DNA of 64,000 bases. It comes from Dechloromonas sp. TW-R-39-2 (lineage in GTDB: Bacteria > Pseudomonadota > Gammaproteobacteria > Burkholderiales > Rhodocyclaceae). This document shows, piece by piece, positions 8,054-16,562 of this stretch. The stretch covers positions 2,759,001-2,823,000 of the forward strand of contig NZ_CP045202.1 in assembly GCF_016864195.1 (NCBI RefSeq), in the 5' to 3' direction. A model generated the notes under the pieces. The model saw only the letters and a program-made list of their open reading frames with translations, searched no databases and was not told where the DNA came from. A program made the translations under genes and the position numbers. Positions within the stretch are counted from its first letter, which is position 1. Every line of letters starts with the position of its first letter.

Positions 8054-8542
8054 ATGACCATCAATCAAGTTCATTTCGCCTCCCGCGAACTCGCCGAGTC
8101 ACTGGCTGGCAATCCCTACATGGCTGTCATCTCGATCACCGACCCAGGCCAGGCCGATGCCAAGCTCGACCCCATGTTCCACCATGTGCTGCGCCTGTCG
8201 TTCTACGACGCACAGCCGGCCGATGAATACCTGCCAGCGCCCATTCCAGGCCTGTTCGACCACCTGATGGCGCGCCGCATCCACGATTTTGTCGCGGAAC
8301 TGCAGGCGGCACCGTTTGAAATATCGGTCATGGTGCACTGCGAATACGGCGTCAGTCGCTCTGCTGCGGTCGCCCTGTTCGTCGAGGCATTTTCCGGTGC
8401 ACCGCTGACAGCCCGCGAGTTTACCTACGAAGCCAACCAATGGGTGCTTGAACGCCTGTCGCAACTCGTTCCCGGACTGCAAGTCGACATTCCGCCCATG
8501 ACCGCAGCCAGCGATCGGCGCACCCGGCAAAGAGCCTCCTGA
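8054..8542 (+). CDS. Dual-specificity/tyrosine phosphatase-like protein
   Basis: A 162-residue protein with the Cys-based phosphatase signature HCxxGxxRS: VHCEYGVSRSAA, nucleophile C96 and R102. The strand-turn ISITDP near residue 30 and the acidic FYD around 50-52, before the P-loop, fit the small dual-specificity phosphatase layout in which an Asp acts as general acid. No signal peptide or membrane segment is seen. The gene starts 52 bases after the kinase-like gene on the same strand and probably shares its transcript. Its substrate is unknown; antagonism with the preceding protein, or action on neighbouring acyl-phosphate enzymes, would be speculation. Confidence 0.72.
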   Translation: MTINQVHFASRELAESLAGNPYMAVISITDPGQADAKLDPMFHHVLRLSFYDAQPADEYLPAPIPGLFDHLMARRIHDFVAELQAAPFEISVMVHCEYGVSRSAAVALFVEAFSGAPLTAREFTYEANQWVLERLSQLVPGLQVDIPPMTAASDRRTRQRAS

Positions 8543-8642
8543 GGAACACCGGGCAAAAGCACGCAAATTCCAGGGGCGACAGCCTCCACACAGAACACCC
8601 AGCAGAACCGAATGGTTCATGTCATTTTTCGGGAGCACTACC

Positions 8643-10061
8643 ATGCAGGAGTCCAATCAACGGCGCTTGCTCGTCAACAAGGTTTATGACGAGATACACA
8701 TCGGCGATACATCCAGCCTGACCAGAACGTTGATGCCGGAAGACGTCAAACTCTTCGCTGTCTTGACCGGCGATATCAACCCTGCCGTGGTCGACCGCGA
8801 ATATGCCGAAAGCGGCATGTTTCGCGAGGTTATCGCCCACGGCATGTGGAGCGGATCGCTGATTTCGACGGTACTCGGCACCCAGTTCCCCGGCCCCGGC
8901 ACCAACCTGATTGACCAGACCCTGCATTTTGCCCGTCCGGTCACGATTGGCGACACGATCACCATTACCGTCACGGTCAAACAGAAATTCGACCATAACC
9001 AGCACGTCATTTTCGATTGTGTATGCACCAACCAGGAAGGTTTGCAGGTGGTACGCGGCACCGCCGAAGTGCTGGCGCCCTCGGAAAAAGTGTCACACAT
9101 GCAGGACGTCCATTTCCCGGAAATCCGCATCGACGACAAGCATGAGCGCTACCAGCACCTGCTTTCCCGCGTCAAGGGACTGGAGCCCATTCCGACCGCA
9201 GTGGCCCATCCGTGCGATTGCGAGTCGCTGAAGGGGCCGGTCATCGCTTTCCAGGAAGGCATCATCGAACCGATCCTGGTCGGTCCCGAATCGAAAATCC
9301 GTGCGGTGGCCGAAGAGTTCGGCATCGATCTGCATGGCATCCGCATCGTCAATTCGAAGCATAGCCACGACTCGGCCGCACTCGCCGTATCGCTTGTCCG
9401 CACCGGCGACGCCGAAGCGCTGATGAAAGGTAGCCTGCACACCGATGAGCTGATGAGCGAAGTGGTGGCCAGAGCCAATGGCATGCGCACGTCGCGCCGG
9501 ATCAGCCATGTTTTCCTGATGAATGTGCCCACCTACCATCGGCCATTGCTGATTACCGATGCGGCAATCAACATTGCCCCGACGCTGGAAGACAAGGTGC
9601 ATATCATCCAGAACGCCATCGACCTGGCCCACATCATCGGCATCCCCGAACCCAAGGTGGCGATTCTCTCCGCCGTCGAAACCGTCAATCCCAAGATCCA
9701 GTCCACGCTCGATGCCGCTGCCCTGTGCAAGATGGCCGACCGGGGACAGATTCGCGGCGGCATTCTTGATGGCCCGCTCGCCTTCGACAACGCCGTCTCC
9801 ATCGTCGCGGCCAAGACCAAGGGCATCAAGTCCGCCGTCGCCGGCCACGCCGAAATCCTTGTCGTACCCGATCTCGAATCCGGCAACATGGTCGCCAAGC
9901 AGTTGGAATATCTAGCCAACGCATTGACCGCCGGCATCGTCCTCGGCACGACCGTCCCGATTGTATTGACCAGCCGTGCCGACTCCGCCGAAACGCGGAC
10001 CGCCTCCTGCGTCATTGCAGCACTCATCGCACACGCTAACCGAAAGAAGGGAACTGCCTGA
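8643..10061 (+). CDS. MaoC-like hydratase fused to phosphate acetyl/butyryltransferase
   Basis: A 472-residue two-domain enzyme. Residues about 10-145 are a hot-dog MaoC/R-hydratase domain with the catalytic segment GDINPAVVDREYAESGMF and IAHGMW. Residues about 165-470 are a phosphotransacylase (PTA/PTB) domain that would interconvert acyl-CoA and acyl phosphate, with typical LLITDAAINIAP and a glycine-rich RGGILDGPLAFDNA. The ATG at 8643 has GGGAG 8 bases upstream and is preferred to an in-frame ATG 8 codons earlier. It sits 1 base before ackA, so acyl phosphate would pass straight to the kinase. Acetyl versus propionyl/butyryl preference cannot be told from sequence. Confidence 0.9.
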   Translation: MQESNQRRLLVNKVYDEIHIGDTSSLTRTLMPEDVKLFAVLTGDINPAVVDREYAESGMFREVIAHGMWSGSLISTVLGTQFPGPGTNLIDQTLHFARPVTIGDTITITVTVKQKFDHNQHVIFDCVCTNQEGLQVVRGTAEVLAPSEKVSHMQDVHFPEIRIDDKHERYQHLLSRVKGLEPIPTAVAHPCDCESLKGPVIAFQEGIIEPILVGPESKIRAVAEEFGIDLHGIRIVNSKHSHDSAALAVSLVRTGDAEALMKGSLHTDELMSEVVARANGMRTSRRISHVFLMNVPTYHRPLLITDAAINIAPTLEDKVHIIQNAIDLAHIIGIPEPKVAILSAVETVNPKIQSTLDAAALCKMADRGQIRGGILDGPLAFDNAVSIVAAKTKGIKSAVAGHAEILVVPDLESGNMVAKQLEYLANALTAGIVLGTTVPIVLTSRADSAETRTASCVIAALIAHANRKKGTA

Positions 10062-10062
10062 T

Positions 10063-11244
10063 ATGAACAAAGGCATTTTGACCATTAATGCAGGCTCGTC
10101 ATCCATCAAGTTTGCACTCTACGAATTGAATGGCGGCCTGGCCGACAAGCCGACACTCTCCGGCCAGATCGACGGCATCGGCGCCAGCGCCAAGCTGATC
10201 GCCAAGGACCCGGCCGGCAAGCATGAAATCGAACTCAAGCTGAGCGGCGAGCAGGAAGCCCAGCATCAGGCATCGCTCGATTTCCTGCTGACCTGGATCC
10301 AGGAACACCAGACCGGCACCGAACTGGTTGCCGTCGGCCACCGCGTCGTGCACGGCGGCGAGCTTTTTTCGGCCCCGATGGCCGTTGACCGCGACACTGT
10401 CGCCCAGCTCGAACAATTCATCACCCTCGCCCCGCTGCACCAGCCGCACAATCTCAACGGCATCAAGGCCATCGCCAAACTGCTGCCGCAAGTCCGCCAG
10501 GTCGCCTGTTTCGACACCGCCTTCCACCGGACCAACCCGCCCGTCGCCCAGGCTTTTGCCATTCCACGGGCGTTGACCGCGGAAGGCGTCAAACGCTACG
10601 GTTTTCATGGCCTGTCCTATGAGTTCATCGCCCGCGTCCTGCCGGAACACAGCAGCAAGGCCAACGGCCGGGTCATCGTCGCTCACCTCGGCAACGGTTC
10701 GTCGATGTGCGCCATGCTCGAGCGCAAGAGCATCACCTCGACGATGGGCTTCACCGCCATCGACGGCCTGATGATGGGTACCCGGACCGGTGCCATCGAC
10801 CCGGGCGTGTTGCTCTACCTGATGGACAACAAGGGCATGAATTCGAAGGATCTGACTCGCCTGCTCTACAAAGAATCGGGTCTGCTCGGCGTCTCCGGCA
10901 TCAGCCAGGACATGCGTACCCTGCTCGCCTCCGACCAGCCGGAAGCCGAAGAAGCGATCGAGCTCTACTGCTTCCGCATCCTGCGCGAAATCGGTTCACT
11001 TGCGGCCGCAATCGAAGGCGTCGATGCTCTGGTGTTCACCGGCGGCATTGGCGAACATTCGGCCGAAGTTCGCCGCCGTGTCTGCAGCCGTCTTGGCTGG
11101 CTCGGCATCAACCTCGACGAGGCAGCCAATAACGACGACAAACTGCGTATTTCAACAAGCGACAGCACGGTCGACGTCATGGTCATTCCGACCAACGAAG
11201 AGTGGATGATTGCGCATCACGCACAGACGCTGCTGGCCCTCTAA
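10063..11244 (+). CDS. ackA: Acetate/propionate kinase
   Basis: A 393-residue member of the acetate kinase family (ASKHA fold), converting acyl phosphate and ADP to carboxylate and ATP. Visible signatures are ILTINAGSSSIKFALY at the N-terminus, GHRVVHGG with the catalytic Arg region, CFDTAFH, RRYGFHG-like KRYGFHGLSYEFIA, and the nucleotide region VFTGGIGEHSAEVR. Length is normal for the family. It follows the MaoC-Pta fusion by one base and closes the operon at a clear terminator. It would provide substrate-level ATP during acetate overflow, or acetate activation when run in reverse. Confidence 0.95.
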   Translation: MNKGILTINAGSSSIKFALYELNGGLADKPTLSGQIDGIGASAKLIAKDPAGKHEIELKLSGEQEAQHQASLDFLLTWIQEHQTGTELVAVGHRVVHGGELFSAPMAVDRDTVAQLEQFITLAPLHQPHNLNGIKAIAKLLPQVRQVACFDTAFHRTNPPVAQAFAIPRALTAEGVKRYGFHGLSYEFIARVLPEHSSKANGRVIVAHLGNGSSMCAMLERKSITSTMGFTAIDGLMMGTRTGAIDPGVLLYLMDNKGMNSKDLTRLLYKESGLLGVSGISQDMRTLLASDQPEAEEAIELYCFRILREIGSLAAAIEGVDALVFTGGIGEHSAEVRRRVCSRLGWLGINLDEAANNDDKLRISTSDSTVDVMVIPTNEEWMIAHHAQTLLAL

Positions 11245-11264
11245 AAAAATATTTTAAGCCCCAG

Positions 11265-11300
11265 GCCCCGGCCCCGAAAGGTGCCGGGGCTTTGTTTTTT
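11265..11300 (+). terminator. Intrinsic terminator after ackA
   Basis: An 11-bp GC-rich stem (GCCCCGGCCCC / GGTGCCGGGGC, one mismatch) with a GAAA loop is followed by TTTGTTTTTT. Confidence 0.88.
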
Positions 11301-11347
11301 CGGGCTTTTTTTATGCCATGACAGAACACTGAGCCAACGAGCAGAAA

Positions 11348-11363
11348 ACACCGTATCTAGTCA
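11348..11363. promoter_or_regulatory. NrdR box 1 upstream of nrdJ
   Basis: ACACCGTATCTAGTCA matches the NrdR consensus acaCwAtATaTwGtgt at 11 of 16 positions, including the ACAC and TAGT edges. It lies exactly 31 bp (three helical turns) upstream of a stronger box, the usual spacing for the ribonucleotide-reductase repressor. Confidence 0.65.
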
Positions 11364-11378
11364 ACGGATTGCCTTGAC

Positions 11379-11394
11379 CTACTAGATATAGTAG
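11379..11394. promoter_or_regulatory. NrdR box 2 upstream of nrdJ
   Basis: CTACTAGATATAGTAG keeps the core CTA-ATATAG of the NrdR consensus with one mismatch and has 6-bp inverted arms CTACTA/TAGTAG. It covers the likely promoter (TTGCCT at 11369-11374, 17-bp spacer, TAGATT at 11392-11397), so NrdR binding would block RNA polymerase. The nrdR gene is not in the window. Confidence 0.75.
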
Positions 11395-11454
11395 ATTCAC
11401 ACCTATACCAAGATTAACAAATTCAATTCACAAAGCCATGCTGAGGAGCAAAAA

Positions 11455-14358
11455 ATGAGCCCAGTCTCCGAACAACTGTCGCTGACCGACATCCCGGCGC
11501 CACCGCAGTTCGCGCCCCTGCCCGAGCAGGAAATTTCCGCCGAAGTCCTGATCGAAAAGTACGCCAAGGGCAAGGAAACCAATGTGCACGACGTTCGTCG
11601 TCGCGTTGCCTACGCGCTCGCCCAGGTTGAGCAGGAAAAAGATCGCGCCCACTGGGAATCGAAATTTCTTTGGGCCCAGGAAAACGGTTTCATCCCGGCC
11701 GGCCGGATCAACTCGGCAGCCGGTACTGACCTCCAGGCAACGCTGATCAACTGCTTCGTCCAGCCGGTGGGCGACTCCATCGTCGAAAACACCGATGGCA
11801 AACCGGGCATCTACACCGCCCTCGCCCAGGCCGCCGAGACCATGCGTCGTGGTGGTGGCGTCGGTTACGATTTTTCCTCCATTCGTCCGCAAGGTGCCCG
11901 CGTCAAGGGCACCCAGTCGCGTGCCTCCGGCCCGGTTTCCTACATGCGTGTTTTCGACCGCTCATGCGAAACGGTTGAATCAGCCGGCGCCCGTCGCGGT
12001 GCCCAGATGGGCGTATTGCGCTGCGATCACCCTGATATCGAGGAATTCATCCACGCCAAGGATCATGGCGACCTGACCAACTTCAACATTTCCATCGGCG
12101 TTACCGACACCTTCATGGAAGCTGTCGATGCCGACACCGATGTCGAGCTGTTGCATCGCGCCGAACCGAATGCCGACATGCGTTCGGCCGGGGCTTTCCA
12201 GCGTGAAGACGGCCTGTGGGTTTATCGTAAGGTGCGCGCCCGCGACCTGTGGGACCAGGTGATGAAATCGACCTATGACCACGCCGAACCGGGCATTCTC
12301 TTCCTCGACCGGATGAACAAGGACAACAACCTCAATTACTGCGAAGTGATCGAGGCGACCAATCCTTGTGCCGAACAACCGCTGCCGCCATACGGCTGCT
12401 GCTGCTTGGGCTCGATCAACCTGACGCTGTACGTGCGTGATGCTTTCTCCGACAAGGCCGAATTCGATTTCGCCGCCTTCGAGGAAGTCGTCCGCATTTC
12501 GACCCGCATGCTCGACAACGTGCTTGATGCAACCCACTGGCCGCTCGAACGCCAGCAGCAGGAAGCCGCCAACAAACGTCGTGTCGGCCTCGGTTTCACG
12601 GGCCTCGGTGACGCACTGGCCATGCTGCGCCTGCGCTACGACAAGGTCGAAGCCCGTGCCATGGCAACGCGCATCACCGAAAGCATGCGCGATGCTGCCT
12701 ACCTCTACTCCGTCGAGTTGGCCAAGGAACGCGGCGCCTTCCCGCTGTTCAACGCCGAGCTTTATCTTTCCGGCGGCAACTTTGCTTCGCGCCTGCCGAA
12801 TGACGTCAAGGCAGAAATCCGCAAGCACGGCCTGCGCAACTCGCACCTCCTGTCGATCGCCCCGACCGGCACCATTTCGCTGGCTTTCGCCGACAACGCC
12901 TCGAACGGCATCGAGCCGCCGTTCTCCTGGACCTACAACCGCAAGAAGCGCATGCCGGATGGCACGCTGAAAGAGTATTCGGTTGAAGATTACGCCTGGC
13001 GCCTGTACAAGCATCAGGGTGGCGATGTCACCAAGTTGCCGGAGTATTTCGTCACAGCCCTCGAAATCTCGGCGCAAGCTCACGCCGACATGGTTGCTGC
13101 CGTCGCTCCGCACATCGACACCTCGATCTCGAAGACGGTCAACGTCCCTGCCGACTACCCGTACGAAGATTTCCAGGATCTCTACATGAGCGCCTGGAAG
13201 GCCGGCCTCAAGGGACTGGCTACTTACCGTCCGAACAGCGTGCTGGGCTCCGTCCTGTCGGTTGCTGCAGTCGAACCGGCCAAGGCCGATGCAACGTCGA
13301 CGGATGCCAAGGCTCCGCAGGATTTCGTTTCCGACGCCAACCGCCGTCTGTCAATCAAGAACCTGCCAGCCCCGGTGCTCTCCAGCCTGCGCTGGCCGGG
13401 CCGTCCGAGCCTGCCGGAAGGCAATCTGTGCTGGACCTACATGCTTGACTCGCCGATCGGCAAGTTTGCGCTGTTTGTCGGCCACGTCGAGCCGGAAGGC
13501 CGTGCCTGGCCATTTGAAGTATGGGCCAACGGCCCGGCTGAACCACGCGGCCTGGGCGCCGTCGCCAAGACCTTGTCGATGGACATGCGCGCCAAGGACC
13601 ATGGCTGGCTCGAAATGAAACTGGAAGCCCTGTCAAAAACGCCGGGCGACTCTTTCGAAATGCCGATGCCGCCGCATGGTGAGCGCAAACGCGTTCCGTC
13701 CGTCGTTTCCGCCATGGCCCAGGTCATTGCCTGGCGTTGCGAGCAGTTGGGTGCCTTCAAGCATGAAGGCCCGACCCCGGTGAAGGATGCGCTGTTCAGC
13801 GCCAAGGAGCCCAAGACCGGTACGGATGGTACGCTGTCCTGGACGGTCGACGTCAACAACCCCTCGACCGGTGAAGACTTCGTCCTCGGACTCAAGGAAA
13901 TCACCCTGCCGGATGGTGTTACCCGCCCGTATTCGATGTGGCTTTCGGGCAACTACCCACGTGCCCTCGATGGTCTGTCCAAGCTGCTGTCGCTCGACAT
14001 GCGGGTTCTCGATCCCGCCTGGATCGGCATGAAGCTGCGCAAGCTGATTGACTACTCCGAGCCACTCGGCGATTTCATGGCCTTCGTACCAGGTTCGCGC
14101 AAGCAACAGACCTACCCGTCGACCGTGGCTTACATCGCCAATCTGATCATCCACCGCTACTGCATGCTCGGCATTCTTGATGACAAGGGTTTCCCGTTGC
14201 AGCAGATGGGCATTCTCGAAGCCCCGGAAGACACGACCAGCAACAAGGTGCTGCCGACCCAGGGCAAGCTGTGCGGCGAATGCGGCAACCACACCATGAT
14301 CCGCAAAGATGGCTGTGATTTCTGCACCGCCTGTGGCGCGGTGGGGACCTGCGGCTAA
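11455..14358 (+). CDS. nrdJ: Adenosylcobalamin-dependent (class II) ribonucleotide reductase
   Basis: A 967-residue enzyme that reduces ribonucleotides to deoxyribonucleotides with a 5'-deoxyadenosyl radical from coenzyme B12, without oxygen. The ten-stranded barrel signatures are present: LINCFVQPV (redox Cys), [19 protein letters not shown] (radical Cys region, partner Cys and LGSINL), and IAPTGTIS. No small radical subunit lies nearby, as expected for class II. The C-terminal third holds two tandem copies of a TSCPD-like domain (bases about 13425-13760 and 13830-14180). A zinc-ribbon-like tail follows, CGECGN...CDFCTACG, probably the shuttle that receives electrons from thioredoxin. GAGGAG precedes the ATG by 6 bases. 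Two NrdR boxes lie upstream. Confidence 0.95.
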   Translation: MSPVSEQLSLTDIPAPPQFAPLPEQEISAEVLIEKYAKGKETNVHDVRRRVAYALAQVEQEKDRAHWESKFLWAQENGFIPAGRINSAAGTDLQATLINCFVQPVGDSIVENTDGKPGIYTALAQAAETMRRGGGVGYDFSSIRPQGARVKGTQSRASGPVSYMRVFDRSCETVESAGARRGAQMGVLRCDHPDIEEFIHAKDHGDLTNFNISIGVTDTFMEAVDADTDVELLHRAEPNADMRSAGAFQREDGLWVYRKVRARDLWDQVMKSTYDHAEPGILFLDRMNKDNNLNYCEVIEATNPCAEQPLPPYGCCCLGSINLTLYVRDAFSDKAEFDFAAFEEVVRISTRMLDNVLDATHWPLERQQQEAANKRRVGLGFTGLGDALAMLRLRYDKVEARAMATRITESMRDAAYLYSVELAKERGAFPLFNAELYLSGGNFASRLPNDVKAEIRKHGLRNSHLLSIAPTGTISLAFADNASNGIEPPFSWTYNRKKRMPDGTLKEYSVEDYAWRLYKHQGGDVTKLPEYFVTALEISAQAHADMVAAVAPHIDTSISKTVNVPADYPYEDFQDLYMSAWKAGLKGLATYRPNSVLGSVLSVAAVEPAKADATSTDAKAPQDFVSDANRRLSIKNLPAPVLSSLRWPGRPSLPEGNLCWTYMLDSPIGKFALFVGHVEPEGRAWPFEVWANGPAEPRGLGAVAKTLSMDMRAKDHGWLEMKLEALSKTPGDSFEMPMPPHGERKRVPSVVSAMAQVIAWRCEQLGAFKHEGPTPVKDALFSAKEPKTGTDGTLSWTVDVNNPSTGEDFVLGLKEITLPDGVTRPYSMWLSGNYPRALDGLSKLLSLDMRVLDPAWIGMKLRKLIDYSEPLGDFMAFVPGSRKQQTYPSTVAYIANLIIHRYCMLGILDDKGFPLQQMGILEAPEDTTSNKVLPTQGKLCGECGNHTMIRKDGCDFCTACGAVGTCG

Positions 14359-14377
14359 GCCAATAAATCCTGCTGAC

Positions 14378-14411
14378 AAAAAAGCCCCGGAGAAATCCCC
14401 GGGGCTTTTTT
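14378..14411. terminator. Terminator between nrdJ and the Nudix gene
   Basis: AAAAAAGCCCCGG pairs with CCGGGGCTTTTTT around an 8-nt loop. The symmetrical A/U flanks would let it work on both strands, ending nrdJ and the convergent Nudix transcript. Confidence 0.9.
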
Positions 14412-14462
14412 ACATCAATTTCACGGTCGACCGCAAAATCTGGTCAAATTTGAGCGATCGGC

Positions 14463-15005
14463 TTATGGCCGGTCCAGCCAGAACAGCGCTGTAATCGATT
14501 TTGCATCGGTAATCTCCCCCTTCCACACCGCCTCCTTGGCAGCGGCAGGAGCCAGCTCAACCACATCGAGAAACTCGTTGTGGTCCAGTTGCTTCTCACC
14601 GGCAAGTTTCAAATCACGCGCTTCGAAAATCTCAATCCGCTCATCGGAATAACCGATGCAGGGATGCATCACACCAAGATACTCCCAACTCGCAGCCACA
14701 TAACCTGTCTCTTCCAGAAGTTCGCGACGAGCCGTATCGAGGATAGCCTCACCCGGATCAATTTTCCCGGCCGGCAATTCGAGAAAAATGCGACGCAGTG
14801 GGTAACGGAACTGGCGCTCGAAGAGAAGATTCCCGTTTTCAAGGAAAGCCAGAATAACGACTGCACCGGGATGAACAATGTACTCGCGCACAGACTCAGC
14901 CTGGTTGGGCAGCCGGACGTTATCCTTGCGCACCTCCAGTAAAACTCCCTTGAAAACGGCTTCGGACGAAATTTCAGTTTCAATGAGATGGCTATCTTGA
15001 TTCAT
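14463..15005 (-). CDS. Nudix hydrolase, ADP-ribose pyrophosphatase type
   Basis: A 180-residue Nudix protein. The box G-x5-E-x7-REL-x-EE-x-G is complete at residues 80-102 (GKIDPGE ... RRELLEETGY), so metal binding should be intact. The surrounding pattern FERQFRYPLRRIFLELPAG and the following Gly-Tyr/Pro region resemble NudF-like ADP-ribose pyrophosphatases, which split ADP-ribose to AMP and ribose 5-phosphate. GGGGG lies 6 bases upstream of the ATG. The gene comes after the nuo operon terminator, so it either has its own promoter or depends on read-through. Exact substrate is unproven. Confidence 0.88.
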   Translation of the reverse strand: MNQDSHLIETEISSEAVFKGVLLEVRKDNVRLPNQAESVREYIVHPGAVVILAFLENGNLLFERQFRYPLRRIFLELPAGKIDPGEAILDTARRELLEETGYVAASWEYLGVMHPCIGYSDERIEIFEARDLKLAGEKQLDHNEFLDVVELAPAAAKEAVWKGEITDAKSITALFWLDRP

Positions 15006-15022
15006 TTGATTCCCCCAAAAGA

Positions 15023-15047
15023 AAACGCCCCGATCAACGGGGCGTTT
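15023..15047 (-). terminator. Terminator of the nuo operon
   Basis: AAACGCCCCG and CGGGGCGTTT form a 10-bp stem around a 5-nt loop, with TTTTCTTTT following on the minus strand, 25 bases after the nuoN stop. Confidence 0.88.
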
Positions 15048-15071
15048 GAATACTAGCTACAGGCTTGCGTA

Positions 15072-16550
15072 TCAGAGCGAACGCAATAGTGCATATGCAC
15101 ACAAGGACATGATCATCTGCGGGAAGATACCCAGGAAAGCAACAGCCAGTCCGTTGGCAGAAATCAGGATACGCATGTCCATGCCAGCGGTAAGCGGCGT
15201 GTCGTCTGTCGGCGCATCGAAGTACATCAGCTTGACCACACGCAGGTAGTAGAAGGCACCGATCAGCGAGAACAGGACAGCCACGATGGCCAGCCAGAGG
15301 TAGCCCGCAGCAACAACTGCCTGCAGAACCGAGAACTTGGCGAAGAAACCGATAAAGAACGGCACGCCAGCCATGGAGAACATCAGCATCAACATGATGC
15401 CGGCGAACCATGGGCTGCGCTTGTTCAGGCCCTTGAAGTCTTCCAGATTGTCAGCTTCGAAACCAGCGCGCGACATCAGCAGAATCATGCCGAAAGTACC
15501 GGCACTCATTAGCACGTAGGCGATCACATAGAACATCGCCGAGCTGTAGGCATTCAGCGCATAGCGGGCATCGCCGCTGACGACACCGGTGGTGATGCCG
15601 AGCAGCATGAAACCCATGTGCGAAATGGCCGAATAAGCCAGCATACGCTTGAGATTGGTCTGGGCGATGGCAGCCAGGTTACCAATGGCCATCGAGAGAA
15701 CTGACAGAATGATCAGCATGGCTTGCCAGTCGGCGGCCATGGTGATCAGGCCATTGACCAGCAAACGCATGACGATGGCGAAGGCAGCCAGCTTGGGTGC
15801 AGAACCGATCAGCAGGGTCACCGAGGTCGGTGCACCGTGATAGACGTCCGGAATCCACATGTGGAAGGGAACGACGCCAAGCTTGAAAGCCAGGCCGCAA
15901 ACCAGGAAAACCAGACCGAAGACGAGAACCGACTTGTTGACGCCACCACCATAGAGCCGCTCGGCAACGCCGGTGATTTCCAGGGTACCGGTAGCACCGT
16001 AGATCATCGACATGCCGTAGAGCAGCAACCCGGAGGCCAAGGCACCAAGAACGAAATATTTCATCGCCGCTTCGGTGGACACAACAGAGTCACGGTTCAT
16101 CGCAACCATTGCGTAAAGCGACAGCGAGAGCAGTTCAAGGCCGAGATAGACGGTCAGGAAATGATTGGCCGAAATCATGACCATCATGCCCAGCGTGGCA
16201 AACAGCGTCAAAACGTAATATTCGCCCTTGTTCATCGCTTCGCGGGCAGTTACATAAGCACGCGAGTAGAACATGACCATGATCACGGTCATGTAGAGGA
16301 ACAGCTTCAGCAAATCGGCCATCAGATCATCGACGAACATATTGCTGAACGTGTAGGCGATCTCACCGGTGCTGGTCGAGAACTGGATCAGCGCACACCC
16401 TACCAGGGTGAGTTGGCTAAGAACGAAGGTCACCGTGCGACGACTGTCCTTGACCATAAGATCGATCATCAGAATGGCCAGAGCCATCACCACCAGGAAA
16501 ATTTCCGGTGCAGCGGGCAGGAGGTCGGGAATAACGAAATTGTCGAACAT
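15072..16550 (-). CDS. nuoN: NADH-quinone oxidoreductase subunit N
   Basis: A 492-residue membrane subunit of complex I, one of three antiporter-like proton-pumping subunits, with about 14 hydrophobic segments throughout. The central region [20 protein letters not shown] and [13 protein letters not shown] are the conserved Lys-bearing helices of the family. It is the last gene of the nuo operon, 12 bases after nuoM. No strong ribosome site is seen before its ATG, so translational coupling to nuoM is likely. Confidence 0.95.
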   Translation of the reverse strand: MFDNFVIPDLLPAAPEIFLVVMALAILMIDLMVKDSRRTVTFVLSQLTLVGCALIQFSTSTGEIAYTFSNMFVDDLMADLLKLFLYMTVIMVMFYSRAYVTAREAMNKGEYYVLTLFATLGMMVMISANHFLTVYLGLELLSLSLYAMVAMNRDSVVSTEAAMKYFVLGALASGLLLYGMSMIYGATGTLEITGVAERLYGGGVNKSVLVFGLVFLVCGLAFKLGVVPFHMWIPDVYHGAPTSVTLLIGSAPKLAAFAIVMRLLVNGLITMAADWQAMLIILSVLSMAIGNLAAIAQTNLKRMLAYSAISHMGFMLLGITTGVVSGDARYALNAYSSAMFYVIAYVLMSAGTFGMILLMSRAGFEADNLEDFKGLNKRSPWFAGIMLMLMFSMAGVPFFIGFFAKFSVLQAVVAAGYLWLAIVAVLFSLIGAFYYLRVVKLMYFDAPTDDTPLTAGMDMRILISANGLAVAFLGIFPQMIMSLCAYALLRSL

Positions 16551-16562
16551 GTCGGCTACCGT

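Noticed and set aside
11301..11454. Possible cobalamin riboswitch before the B12-dependent reductase
   Set aside because: The leader is too short and lacks a B12-box-like element; NrdR boxes explain the region better.
11980..13113. A 377-codon minus-strand frame opposite nrdJ
   Set aside because: Shadow of the class II reductase gene; no independent support.
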